NCBI GenBank assembly: GCA_018057825.1
Contig: JAGPCY010000048.1
Span: 1 to 64,000 of the forward strand
DNA: 64,000 bases
Direction of reading: 5' to 3'
DNA from: Kofleriaceae bacterium
Lineage (GTDB): Bacteria; Myxococcota_A; Polyangia; Haliangiales; Haliangiaceae
Both the position numbers and the translations under genes were made by a program. The notes under the pieces are model-generated. The model made no database searches, was not told where the DNA came from, and worked only from the letters and a program-made list of their open reading frames with translations. Positions 11,828-19,772 of the stretch are shown one piece after another (positions within the stretch are counted from its first letter, which is position 1; each line of letters starts with the position of its first letter).

Positions 11828-12454
11828 TCAGAGGTGGCCGACGCACAGGAAGAGCGCGCCGGCCGACGAGGAGGGAGCGGCTGCGGAGGACGAGAGGGTG
11901 GTCAGGGCGCCGGGGCCCACATCGCAGGTCGCCGGATCGTCGAGATCGAGCCAGCGGTGGACGGGCTCGACCCCGGCCGCGCGCGATCGCCCGGCTGGGT
12001 AGATCGCGACGTGGGCGAGGTGCCCGACGGCGTCGAGGACCTCGGCGTGATGCCCGAGGTAGCGTCGACCCGCGCGGGGATCGCGCGTGCCGGTCCAGTG
12101 CACGACGGACTGATACTCGTAGGCGCGGCCCTGGGCGCCCGGGGGCGGACAGCGCGGACGTCGGCTGCGGGGCAGCGCCGCCCACCGCGCGTGGGCCAGG
12201 TACACCACGCCCGACAGGGACAACTCGGGCCAGGCCGGGCCCAGGGAGGTCCCGGCCAGCGCGCCGCCACTAGCCCAGGCGTCGTCGACCTCGACCGCGG
12301 ACCACGGCACCCGTCGCGCCGCCGCGGCGGCGGGCGTCCGCGCCAGATCGACCGCGATCAGTCGAGATGCCGAGAAGCCATGCGCCGTCGGGTCATCGGC
12401 CCAGAACCGACACCGCGTCTCACCATCGATCGCGCCGAGGAACGCGCCGACCAT
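11828..12454 (-). CDS. Uncharacterised protein, first gene of the KWP-peptide operon
   Basis: A 208-residue protein that I do not recognise. It starts MVGAFLGAIDGETRCRFW, contains several His and Cys residues (GHHAEV, VGHLAHV, PATCDVG), and ends in a Ser/Ala-rich segment followed by LFLCVGHL. No signal peptide is obvious. The ATG at 12454 is preferred: TACCCG lies 7 nt upstream, and a longer start at 12565 would add an Arg/Pro-rich leader. It is followed after 22 nt by the 64-residue peptide gene. Its place suggests a partner, regulator or modifying protein for the peptides. Confidence 0.55.
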   Translation of the reverse strand: MVGAFLGAIDGETRCRFWADDPTAHGFSASRLIAVDLARTPAAAAARRVPWSAVEVDDAWASGGALAGTSLGPAWPELSLSGVVYLAHARWAALPRSRRPRCPPPGAQGRAYEYQSVVHWTGTRDPRAGRRYLGHHAEVLDAVGHLAHVAIYPAGRSRAAGVEPVHRWLDLDDPATCDVGPGALTTLSSSAAAPSSSAGALFLCVGHL

Positions 12455-12975
12455 GACGAACCGGGTATGGCCCGGTGCGACCGCGCGCGGCGGCGGGCGC
12501 CGAGCCCTGGGTGCGATGGAACGAAGACGAGCCACGCTCGCGACAGAGAGCACCCGCCGTGCCACACCCCACCGCTCGATCTCATCCCCACTTCGCCGCG
12601 GCGCCTACCTCCGCCGCGCCGATCGCGCGGTCGATCTGCGCACCCAACGTGTTCGTCCCCTCACCCAGCAGCGGCCTTACGCCCGCCCGCCACTCCTCTT
12701 CTCCCTACGCTTCTCTGACTCGCCCCGCCTGCGAGCGAACATGGCGCTCGACCGCAAGATCGCCAGCGACCGCGCGTTGCGCGCAGGATGGATCGGGCGG
12801 GCGTTGTGGTACCTAAGGGCCCCGCCGGGCACATCCTGCAGAAGCCCCCACACGCCCGGCCTCATGCAACTGCTCAAGATGGACGACCACAGAAGTCGCT
12901 ATTTCCGGTGTATTGCACCTGGGCAACAGGGGCGTTTTTCTATTTTGGGGAAACTTGTACTAGCCTCCTCCAAGG
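12455..12975. other. Gene-free 521-bp interval at the edge of a compositional island
   Basis: No convincing gene on either strand. From about 12880 base composition shifts to clearly A/T-richer sequence with runs of T (GTTTTTCTATTTTGGGG), ending with CCAAGG before the ATG at 12976. This segment probably carries the promoter of the triple-repeat gene: TTGCAC at 12913-12918 is a possible -35 box, with TATTTT or TACTAG further down as -10 candidates, but spacing is poor. The shift suggests the boundary of acquired DNA. Confidence 0.5.
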
Positions 12976-14052
12976 ATGACGCTCCTCAGCATTGTGAATG
13001 ACCTTGACTCAACTGACGCCGCGGAGACGATCTACGCCTCTGCCCCATGGCGCGTTGAGTCCGAGGCGACGACATTGCCTACAGGGCGTCGCTTGTCGAC
13101 CAAGCTCCGGGGCGCCGGCTTCCAGCGACTGCTCAAGGTGGGGGCTGCGCGTGAGGCGTTCGAGATCTTCGGCGCGCATGCCGCGACGGCACGTGAGCGA
13201 GCGCGGCTTCTGATCTACGTCGCCAAGTTCAAGAGATATCCCAGTTGGGCCCTGCGCAAGAACACCGAGGCAGCACTCCGCGAAGCCGGGCCAGAGACCG
13301 CCAAGCCGCGCTCGGATCTGTTCAACGACCTGCCCCAGACCTTGGGTCCTGCGATCGATCGGATGGCCGCGCTCAGCAAGCTAGATGACGACGAGGCCAC
13401 AATGGACTTGACGGTCTACGCGCGCAAGCCGTGGACCGCGGCGTCGGAGTGTACCTGGGTGACCCACTCTCGCCTCTCGCGCCGTGCGCAGGAGGCGGCG
13501 CAAGCGGCTGGCTTCGCCTACTTCCTGGAGGCCTCCTTGGTCGACGAGGTGCTTGGCGTCTTCGGCGATCATGAGCCGACTCCGGACGAGATCCGCCGAG
13601 TCGTCATCGATTACGCCGAGTGCGACGCGTGGCCGGACTGGGCGCACGAGCTGCGGATGAAGGCTCACCGTGTGCACCTGGACATCTGGCCCCACACGCC
13701 CGCGAAGCCGACCACCCTGGGCGAGGTGGTCGAACAGATCGACGAGTTCGACCCGCGCATCACGATCTACGCCCTGGAGTCGCGGACCCCCGACACGGCG
13801 TGCCTCCTGGTGACCGGCGGCATTCAATCTGAGTATCTGTCCAGGTTGATCGACGCCGGCTTTGGCCACTTCCTGGACGTCCTCACGGCCCGTCATGCTC
13901 TGGCAGGCTTCGGCGCGCACCGCCCCACCGCGCTGGAGAAGCTGCGGCTCCTGACCTTCTTCGCCGAGCACCGCGTGTACCCGACCTGGCTGTACACCCT
14001 GCGCCGCGCCACCGAGGGGCCTTCGAGCACCGACGACAAGTCCGGTTCCTAG
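12976..14052 (+). CDS. Protein of three tandem ~85-residue homologous domains (possible poly-immunity protein)
   Basis: A 358-residue cytoplasmic protein made of three diverged copies of one domain, at about residues 17-100, 145-231 and 262-346. Each copy has (T)IYA or VYA, then usually PW or a charged turn, then LS-x(n)-AGF-x-x-(F)L, then a G-(A/D)-H-x-x-T block with an E-R-R/L helix, and ends Y/WP-x-W-x-x-x-LR. I do not recognise the domain with certainty. Tandem diverged immunity domains, called poly-immunity proteins, occur at toxin loci, and the next genes look like a toxin remnant and an immunity gene. Composition is less G/C-skewed than neighbours, suggesting horizontal transfer. Confidence 0.65.
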   Translation: MTLLSIVNDLDSTDAAETIYASAPWRVESEATTLPTGRRLSTKLRGAGFQRLLKVGAAREAFEIFGAHAATARERARLLIYVAKFKRYPSWALRKNTEAALREAGPETAKPRSDLFNDLPQTLGPAIDRMAALSKLDDDEATMDLTVYARKPWTAASECTWVTHSRLSRRAQEAAQAAGFAYFLEASLVDEVLGVFGDHEPTPDEIRRVVIDYAECDAWPDWAHELRMKAHRVHLDIWPHTPAKPTTLGEVVEQIDEFDPRITIYALESRTPDTACLLVTGGIQSEYLSRLIDAGFGHFLDVLTARHALAGFGAHRPTALEKLRLLTFFAEHRVYPTWLYTLRRATEGPSSTDDKSGS

Positions 14053-14068
14053 AAGCTCGAACAGTTAG

Positions 14069-14380
14069 ATGCCAGAGCGAGTTGGACCGATCATCCCGAG
14101 GGCGCCCGGCACTCCAGCGGATCGGCGCGCTTGCGAACTCGATCGCCGCGTCGACGACGACCTCCCTCGCCGAGCTGCGTCGAGCCGAGGCGACAACAAC
14201 GCCACCGAGCGCGCCATTCGCGACCTGCGAGGCCCCGTCAATCTCACCCCCCGGCAGGTTCTCGATCGTGACATCATCAACCTGCGCATGCACACGAGGG
14301 CGCCGAAGAGCGCGACTCTGGAGTTGATCCGCTTGAACAGGGCCATGTACCCCGGGACTTTCCAACATGAATCAGAGTGA
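14069..14380 (+). CDS. Possible remnant of a toxin-type C-terminal domain
   Basis: A 103-residue reading frame whose second half looks coding (NNATERAIRDLRGPVNLT, then VLDRDIINLRMH and LIRLNRAMYPGTF) with G/C at most third positions. The first half is Pro/Arg-rich and less convincing. It begins 16 nt after the triple-repeat gene and overlaps the next gene by 14 nt. The compact helical end followed by an overlapping small acidic gene resembles toxin-immunity gene borders. It may be the 3' end of a larger toxin gene whose 5' part was lost. It could also be a small intact gene of unknown role. Confidence 0.4.
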   Translation: MPERVGPIIPRAPGTPADRRACELDRRVDDDLPRRAASSRGDNNATERAIRDLRGPVNLTPRQVLDRDIINLRMHTRAPKSATLELIRLNRAMYPGTFQHESE

Positions 14381-14714
14381 ATTCGTGAAGGCTATCGCCG
14401 AGATGGCGATTCGCGTCGTTGCCGACGAGGAGGTCGCGGCGTTCCTCGACCCGCCCGGGCGTCGCCCTGATCCCGCGTTGCTCGAGCTTAGCGCGTGGTT
14501 CAAGGGACTGTCGTCGGAGGATCGCGTCATGGTACATCGCGCGATGGAGTGGGCGGCCCGAAGCGCGGTCTTCAGATGCTTCGTCGTGCTCGACAACATG
14601 ACCCGTGTGACCGATGAGGAGGGGGACTTCGAGCTGCGCTTCGTGCGCAAGGATGGCGTCGACATCCTCGCCGGCCCTCTCGAGCTCGAGTCGTTGCATG
14701 ACCTACTGGAGTAG
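14367..14714 (+). CDS. Small acidic immunity-like protein
   Basis: A 115-residue acidic soluble protein. The core reads WFKGLSSEDRVMVHRAME, then AVFRCFVVLDN, then a Glu/Asp-rich loop, ending LELESLHDLLE. This pattern, a helix with LS-x-ED-R, a hydrophobic strand xxVLDN, and an acidic tail, is familiar from small bacterial immunity-like families of the DUF6547 type. That assignment is by eye only. Its ATG lies within the end of the preceding reading frame, indicating translational coupling. In context it would neutralise the product of the upstream frame. Confidence 0.55.
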   Translation: MNQSEFVKAIAEMAIRVVADEEVAAFLDPPGRRPDPALLELSAWFKGLSSEDRVMVHRAMEWAARSAVFRCFVVLDNMTRVTDEEGDFELRFVRKDGVDILAGPLELESLHDLLE

Positions 14715-14895
14715 CGGGCCCGCGGCGTCAGATGCGTGCGGTCGCCGACGCGCAACGTGACCGATCGCCCCCCTGGGTGACGTGACGGCAGTCGTCGGGG
14801 CTGCTCGGGCGACGAGACGGCGCCTGTCCGCCGTGGGCGGGGGCCGCGTGTCGAGCGCCGGGGCCGACGACGAGCGCCGGGCCCCGACGCGCCCC

Positions 14896-15597
14896 TCAGG
14901 TCCCGCCGAGAGCGGGCTTGGCGCCGTCGCGGGTCTTGCCCTTGCCGTCGCCCTGGCCCGAGTGGTTGCCGCCGTGATCGCCGGAGCCGCCGCCGGCGCC
15001 GCCGCCGCCGCCCTTGGCGAAGTCGGCGTAGGTCTCCATCTTGTCGATGCGGGTGGCGACCTCCTTGGCGAGATCGGCGGCGGTCATGCCGCCGCTCGGG
15101 GTCATGGCGACGCGGACGCCCTCGGGGGTCTCGGTGACGGCGACCTTGACGTCGCGCGTGGTGACGACCGGGCACATGCCGGCGCCGCCGCCGGTGCCCT
15201 CGCCGCCGTGCTTGATGTCGGCGTCGGGGGCGGCCTGGATGGTGGCGAGATGGGCGGCGCGCTTGCGGATGGTCTCGACGGCGGCCGGGTCCTTGGCCGA
15301 GATCGCCAGGACGACGGCGCCGGCGGCGGCGGGATCGTCCACCAGCTCGGCGGTGGCGCCGGCGACGGCGGCCGGGCAGTTGCCGGCCTTGTTGGCCATG
15401 GCGGGATCGACGGCGGTCGGGGTCGGGGCCGGGGCGGCGGTGCCGGCGGCCGGCGTCGGCGTGGGCGCGGCCGAGCCCGCGCTACCGGCAGCCGGGCCCG
15501 TGGTCGGGGCCGGGGCCGGAGCCGGCTCCTTGTCCTTCTTCTTGCACGCGCCGAGGAGGGTGGCGGCCAGGGCCACCGACAGGGTGAGGGTTCGCAT
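14896..15597 (-). CDS. Lipoprotein, uncharacterised
   Basis: A 233-residue lipoprotein with signal peptide MRTLTLSVALAATLLGAC (Cys18 in the lipobox) followed by KKKDKE and a long Pro/Thr/Ala linker. A folded region at about 75-205 contains AGNCPAAVAGATAELVDD and TRDVKVAVTETPEGVRVAMTP. The C-terminus is Gly/His-rich. The start at 15597 is fixed by the signal peptide, and TAGCAT lies 7 nt upstream with no Shine-Dalgarno, consistent with leaderless expression. No family is recognised; similar low-complexity lipoproteins are frequent in myxobacteria. Confidence 0.7.
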   Translation of the reverse strand: MRTLTLSVALAATLLGACKKKDKEPAPAPAPTTGPAAGSAGSAAPTPTPAAGTAAPAPTPTAVDPAMANKAGNCPAAVAGATAELVDDPAAAGAVVLAISAKDPAAVETIRKRAAHLATIQAAPDADIKHGGEGTGGGAGMCPVVTTRDVKVAVTETPEGVRVAMTPSGGMTAADLAKEVATRIDKMETYADFAKGGGGGAGGGSGDHGGNHSGQGDGKGKTRDGAKPALGGT

Positions 15598-15651
15598 GGC
15601 GGAGATGCTACGCGAAACCGGCCCGAGCGGTGCCATCCGTGCGCGGGGGGC

Positions 15652-15680
15652 TTGACGGCGCCGGGGCGACCGAGTAAATC
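15652..15680 (+). promoter_or_regulatory. Sigma-70-type promoter of the tRNA-Gln gene
   Basis: TTGACG at 15652-15657 and TAAATC at 15675-15680 are separated by 17 bp, close to the housekeeping consensus. Transcription would begin near 15687, about 20 nt before the tRNA. It probably also serves tRNA-Glu, 51 bp further on. Confidence 0.65.
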
Positions 15681-15707
15681 CCTCGCGCTCGCTTCGGCGG
15701 GTGATCC

Positions 15708-15781
15708 TCGGGGATCGTCTAATGGCAGGACGTCAGTCTCTGGAGCTGACTATCTTGGTTCGAATCCAAGTCCCCGAACCA
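15708..15781 (+). tRNA. tRNA-Gln (anticodon CTG)
   Basis: A full cloverleaf can be drawn. The acceptor TCGGGGA pairs with TCCCCGA, followed by discriminator A and an encoded CCA (15779-15781). The D arm is GTC/GAC. The anticodon stem TCAGT/GCTGA encloses the loop CTCTGGA, reading anticodon CTG. The T arm is CTTGG-TTCGAAT-CCAAG. It decodes CAG, the dominant Gln codon in this G+C-rich genome. Confidence 0.95.
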
Positions 15782-15832
15782 GCTCTTGACGCCGGGCCTC
15801 GGTTCTGCGACAAGAGCGGCGCAACGAGCAAC

Positions 15833-15905
15833 GGCCCCTTAGTCTAGCGGTCTAGGACGTCGCCCTCTCACGGCGAAAACAAGGGTTCAAGTCCCTTAGG
15901 GGTCA
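15833..15905 (+). tRNA. tRNA-Glu (anticodon CTC)
   Basis: Acceptor GGCCCCT pairs with AGGGGTC, followed by discriminator A. CCA is not encoded, unlike the preceding tRNA. The anticodon stem TCGCC/GGCGA encloses CTCTCAC, reading anticodon CTC for GAG. The T arm is AAGGG-TTCAAGT-CCCTT. It is probably cotranscribed with tRNA-Gln. Confidence 0.93.
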
Positions 15906-16139
15906 CGAAACAGAAGCGAGGTGGAGGACGGTGGGAGCCACGCGAGGATGGTCAGGCTCGAGCCGAAGTGCCGGCGAGAGCCTCCAGGTCGCGTACCGTC
16001 GGTGCGGCCTGGCGCAGCCACGCCGCGTCGCGGCAGGTGACGTGGCGGTGACCACACCGCGTCGCGGCGATGTGAAAATGTCGCTTGCCCTCGCACTTCG
16101 TGGTTGAGTGTCCGCTGCGCATGCTCTAGGTTCGCGCGC

Positions 16140-17615
16140 ATGCGTAACCTTGCTGCAGCACTTTTTGCGACCGCCCTGGTCGCCGCCGGATGTGGCGGCG
16201 ACGACGGCGACATCACCCCCGTCGACGCCTCCTCGGTGGACACGCCCAACGTGACCCCGGGCTCGTGCAGCGTGCCGGCCGGCACGATCTCGTCGTTCCC
16301 GGGCACCTTCTCGGGCACCACGGTGGGCGCGAACGGCGACCTGACCGTCGCGATGGACGCCTGCGCGAATGAGATCAGCTACGACGGCGCCGACGGCCTC
16401 GACACGTCGATCGCGCTGACCGGCCTGACGGCCGGCACGACGTACATCGTCGACCTGGTCACCACCTCGGACCTGTCGATGTACGTCGCCACGATGTGCG
16501 ACGCGACCGGCCCCACCGCGGGCAACTGCCTCGCCCACGTCGACTCGTCGTTCCAGGACGAGTCGTTGACCTTCACCGCCACCGGCACGAGCGCCTACGT
16601 GATCGTCGACGCCGGCGCGGCGGACCGCACGGGCACCTTCACGCTCAACGTCGCCGCGGCCCAGTGCACCCCCGAGAACACCGCGGCCTGCACCGGCGGC
16701 ACGCCGTTCTGCGTCGAGAACCAGTGCGTCGCGTGCCGTAGCTCCTTCGACTGCACCGCCGCGGGCGCGGCCGAGTGCGTCGAGGGCACCTGCACCAACA
16801 CCCCGAACCAGTGCACCACCACCGTGGGCGAGCCCGACAACGGCCCGGCGGCGGCTCGCCCGCTGACCGCGACCCCGACCGCGGGTGGCATCTGCTCGAC
16901 CCCCGACACCGAGACGGACTGGTACAAGTTCGAGGTCACGGCGGCCGGCACCGGCGCCACTGTGACGATGAACTGGACCGACATGGCCAAGGACCTCGAC
17001 CTCCTGGTCACCGACGCGCAGGGCTTCATCATCGGCCAGAGCTACTGGGGCAACCGCCGCGAGGACGTCCGCATGACGTACCTGCCGACCGGCACCTACT
17101 ACGTCGCGGTGACGCTGTTCTCGGACATGCCCGAGGCGGCCTCGGCCGAGTACACCATCGGCGTGACCACCACCGCCGCCCAGCAGTGCACCAGCTCGAC
17201 CGACTGCGCCACCGAGTCGCTCAAGCAGGTCTACCGCGGCCAGTGCAACACCACCACCGGTGACGCCCAGCGCGGCGCCTGCCAGTTCATCCCGGCCGGC
17301 ACCCGCGCCGAGGGTATGCCCTGCGACTCGGGCAACGACTGCGGCAACGGCCTCTGCAGCTACCGTCGGTTCGAGTCGGACGCCGAGAAGAGCGTCTGCA
17401 CCAAGACCTGCACCGCGTCGACCGAGTGCAGCGCCGGCTTCGCCTGCACCACCCCGTTCGCCACCAACGTTTGCTGGCCGACCTGCCTCGAGGACATCGA
17501 GTGCGGCGTCGCCGGTGTGGGCACGATGCCCTCGGCGCCCACCGACGCCTGGCGCTACCTTGGCTGCGCGACCGCCGCGGGCCCGACCCAGGGTTCGTGC
17601 GGCGCGCCGCTGTGA
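16140..17615 (+). CDS. Cys-rich secreted lipoprotein with pre-peptidase (PPC)-like domain
   Basis: A 491-residue surface or periplasmic lipoprotein. The signal peptide MRNLAAALFATALVAAGC gives Cys18 as the lipidated residue. After a linker come two PPC-like beta-sandwich regions, about 45-175 (TGLTAGTTYIVDL) and about 235-350 (DTETDWYKFEVTA, GTYYVAVTL), interspersed with Cys-rich short repeats of the CxxxxxC type (ENQCVACRSSFDC, SSTDCATES). Further disulphide-rich modules make up the C-terminal 130 residues. Such proteins are common in predatory myxobacteria; the ligand is unknown. TAGGTT lies 7 nt before the ATG. The gene is followed by a dispersed 3' repeat and a hairpin terminator. Confidence 0.78.
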   Translation: MRNLAAALFATALVAAGCGGDDGDITPVDASSVDTPNVTPGSCSVPAGTISSFPGTFSGTTVGANGDLTVAMDACANEISYDGADGLDTSIALTGLTAGTTYIVDLVTTSDLSMYVATMCDATGPTAGNCLAHVDSSFQDESLTFTATGTSAYVIVDAGAADRTGTFTLNVAAAQCTPENTAACTGGTPFCVENQCVACRSSFDCTAAGAAECVEGTCTNTPNQCTTTVGEPDNGPAAARPLTATPTAGGICSTPDTETDWYKFEVTAAGTGATVTMNWTDMAKDLDLLVTDAQGFIIGQSYWGNRREDVRMTYLPTGTYYVAVTLFSDMPEAASAEYTIGVTTTAAQQCTSSTDCATESLKQVYRGQCNTTTGDAQRGACQFIPAGTRAEGMPCDSGNDCGNGLCSYRRFESDAEKSVCTKTCTASTECSAGFACTTPFATNVCWPTCLEDIECGVAGVGTMPSAPTDAWRYLGCATAAGPTQGSCGAPL

Positions 17616-17617
17616 TA

Positions 17618-17709
17618 TTTCAGAACCCGGTGCGTAGCGCGCGGGCCCGGTGGCTCCTACCGGGCGGGTATCCGGAACCCCGCGCGTGAACCAAGCCGCC
17701 CTGAGGTAG
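17618..17709 (+). repeat. ~92-bp 3'-end element, copy 1
   Basis: Starting 3 nt after the lipoprotein stop, this sequence matches, in inverse orientation, the two copies at 18071-18164 and 18170-18262. Conserved blocks include GAACCCGGTGCGT, CCTACCGGGCGGGTATCC and GGAACCCC. It can fold (GCCCGGTGG...CCTACCGGGC), so it may act in RNA 3'-end formation or stability. Confidence 0.85.
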
Positions 17710-17716
17710 ATCGCAG

Positions 17717-17748
17717 CGCCCCCGTGCAGACGGGGGCGTTGGTGTTTT
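17717..17748 (+). terminator. Rho-independent terminator
   Basis: Perfect 9-bp stem CGCCCCCGT/ACGGGGGCG (17717-17725 and 17730-17738) with loop GCAG, followed by TTGGTGTTTTC. It ends the transcript of the Cys-rich lipoprotein gene, about 100 nt after its stop. Confidence 0.75.
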
Positions 17749-17764
17749 CGGAGCCGAGAGTTCC

Positions 17765-18066
17765 TCGGAATCGGGATCGGGATCGGGTTCGGGATCGGGT
17801 TCGGGATCGGGTTCGGGATCGGGATCGGGTTCGGGCTCGGACTCGGACTCGGACTCGGTCTCGGACTCGGACTCGGTCTCGGACTCGGACTCGGACTCGG
17901 GCTCGGTCTCGGTCTCGGACTCGGTTCGGGTTCGGGCTCGGACTCGGACTCGGTCTCGGACTCGGACTCGGACTCGGTCTCGGTCTCGGACTCGGACTCG
18001 GGATCGGGTTCGGGCTCGGACTCGGACTCGGACTCGGACTCGGACTCGGGTTCGGACTCGGATCTC
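17765..18066. repeat. Hexanucleotide array (TCGGNN)n between convergent genes
   Basis: About fifty 6-bp units with TCGG constant and the last two bases varying (GA, GT, AC, TC, GC). This is the complement of the GAGNCC arrays but more degenerate. It fills the space between the 3' ends of the lipoprotein and anti-sigma genes. Confidence 0.93.
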
Positions 18067-18070
18067 GCTC

Positions 18071-18164
18071 TCAGCTCCGGGCGGATCGCTTCACGCCCCG
18101 GGGTTCCGGATACCCGCCCGGTAGGGACCACCGCCCTCGCGCACCACGCACCGGGTTCAGAATG
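18071..18164 (-). repeat. ~92-bp 3'-end element, copy 2
   Basis: Nearly identical to copy 3 (18170-18262), only 5 bp away, in the same orientation. It is read on the minus strand after the anti-sigma gene and carries the blocks GAACCCGGTGCGTG, CCTACCGGGCGGGTATCC and GGAACCCCGGGGCGTGA. Confidence 0.88.
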
Positions 18165-18169
18165 TGATC

Positions 18170-18262
18170 TCAGCTCCGGGCGGATTGGTTCACGCCCCGG
18201 GGTTCCGGATACCCGCCCGGTAGGGACCACCGCCCCGCGCGCCACGCACCGGGTTCAGAATG
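18170..18262 (-). repeat. ~92-bp 3'-end element, copy 3, overlapping a stop codon
   Basis: The element begins inside the last codons of the FecR-type gene: the TGA at 18255-18257 lies within its conserved TTCTGAACCC start. Copy 1 lies 3 nt after the stop of the converging gene, so both copies have the same position and orientation relative to their gene. Confidence 0.88.
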
Positions 18263-19772
18263 AAACCGTATGCCGCCAGGCGACCTGGGCGCCGGCGGTG
18301 AGGCGGGCGCGGCCGACGACATCGCGCACGCAGGCGGTGACCCGATCGGGGAGGTCGGTGTCGATGACGTTCAGGTAGCGGATGGCGCCGGCGGTGGACA
18401 CGCCGACCTCGAGCTCGACGTGGGTGCCCTCGGCCAGGCCCTGCTTGCTGAGGGACCGGACGCAGCCGCGCAGGGCGACCGCGTCGATGGCCCGGGAGAG
18501 CTCGCGCAGCCGCGCGCGACGGGCGGCGGCGGTGCCGGTGGCGGTGAGCTCAGGCTCGGCCGCGAGGACGACGGGCGTCTCGGAGGGCTCGCCGCCGATC
18601 TCGACCCAGCGCCCGGGCAGCGCCTGGCCGCGAGGATCGGTGGTCTCGATCAGGTGGCGGCCCGGAGGAAGCCGGCGCCACAACGACCCGGTGCCGGTCG
18701 GCACGCCGTCGATCGCGACCGCGTGGCCGGTCGGCGCCAGGAGCGGCAGGGCCGCCGTGGTGCGAAAGATCGTCTCGGGATCCGTCCACAGCGGCAACCC
18801 GGCCGGACGCGCGGCGGCCAGCTCGCTGAGCTCGGTCAGCTCCATCGGCTCGACGGCGCGGCCCAGGAGCGGCTCGCGATCGCCGACCGCGAGCTTCTGG
18901 CCGGCGCCCAGCTCGACCGTCGCGTCGGCCGACGACACCGCGACCCGGCCATGCTCGCAGGCGACCGCGACGCCGTCGGCGCCGCGTTCGACCCGGAACG
19001 CCGTACCGCGCACCTCGACGGCGCGGGCGCCGGCGTGGACCACGAAGCGCTGGCCCGGCGCGCGAGCGGCGACCTCGACGTCGACGCGCGCGGCCGGCTC
19101 GACGACCAGCTCGATCGCGCGATCGTCGAGGCGCGCGACCACCACGGCCGAGCGCGGCCCGACGGTGAAGGTCGAGTTCGGGCCGAACTGCACCGCGAGC
19201 CGGCCGTCGCCGATCAGGCGGTCGCCAGCGCCGACCCGGTGGGCCCCGACCGCCGAGCCGCCGACCAGGGTGGCGCCGCCGGCGGTCACGATCTCGCCGC
19301 GGCCCTCGACCAGCGTGACGACGCCGACCAGCGGCGCCGCCTCGGTCACCGGCTCCGGCGTGGGGTCAGCGGCCGCGTCGAGCGGCGCCATCGCGGTCCG
19401 CACCGAGCGGTCGGTCAGCGTCGCCTCGCCCGCCGAACCGGCGACGGCGAACCAGGCCGCAGCCGCGCCCGCCAGGACCAGCGGGCCAACCGCCCAGGCC
19501 GCGACCGCGCGGGCTCGACTCGGGCGCGCCACCGGCAGCGCGGTCAGCGACCCGGTGGTCCAGTAGGTCTGCGCGCGGATGCGATCCCAGCGCAGCTCGG
19601 GGGCCTCGCGCTCGGCGATGGCGGCGAAGGCCCGCTGGGCGTCGCGCAGCCGCGCGACCGCGTCGCGGCACCGACCGCAGTCGTCGACGTGGGCGGCGAT
19701 CCGGGCGTGGCCGCGGCCGGTCAGGCCACCGCGCGCGAACTCGGCCAAGCGGTGGGGCGCGACGCAGCTCAC
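18255..19772 (-). CDS. FecR-domain anti-sigma factor with zinc finger
   Basis: A 505-residue probable anti-sigma factor. The N-terminal anti-sigma zinc finger has the ligands His28-x3-Cys32-x2-Cys35 (HVDDCGRC). One membrane helix spans about 88-112 (VGPLVLAGAAAAWFAVAG). A FecR-type periplasmic domain follows at about 150-310 (GDRLIGDGRLAVQFGPNST, VRGTAFRV). The C-terminal 90 residues resemble the AgmX/TonB-like domain, with a conserved GCVRSLS and TACVRDVVG. It starts 4 nt before the end of the ECF sigma gene (ATGA overlap), the standard sigma/anti-sigma layout, and should hold that sigma at the membrane. Confidence 0.85.
   Translation of the reverse strand: MSCVAPHRLAEFARGGLTGRGHARIAAHVDDCGRCRDAVARLRDAQRAFAAIAEREAPELRWDRIRAQTYWTTGSLTALPVARPSRARAVAAWAVGPLVLAGAAAAWFAVAGSAGEATLTDRSVRTAMAPLDAAADPTPEPVTEAAPLVGVVTLVEGRGEIVTAGGATLVGGSAVGAHRVGAGDRLIGDGRLAVQFGPNSTFTVGPRSAVVVARLDDRAIELVVEPAARVDVEVAARAPGQRFVVHAGARAVEVRGTAFRVERGADGVAVACEHGRVAVSSADATVELGAGQKLAVGDREPLLGRAVEPMELTELSELAAARPAGLPLWTDPETIFRTTAALPLLAPTGHAVAIDGVPTGTGSLWRRLPPGRHLIETTDPRGQALPGRWVEIGGEPSETPVVLAAEPELTATGTAAARRARLRELSRAIDAVALRGCVRSLSKQGLAEGTHVELEVGVSTAGAIRYLNVIDTDLPDRVTACVRDVVGRARLTAGAQVAWRHTVSF

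Noticed and set aside
14200-14235. IS66 transposase C-terminal signature (DNN-x-x-ERAIR)
   Set aside because: The motif is not followed by the usual GRKN block and no inverted repeats or other transposase parts are present.
15903-18245. Long minus-strand frame through the lipoprotein gene and hexanucleotide array
   Set aside because: It runs through the repeat as Ser/Glu/Pro and opposite a recognised secreted protein; no homology or start signal.
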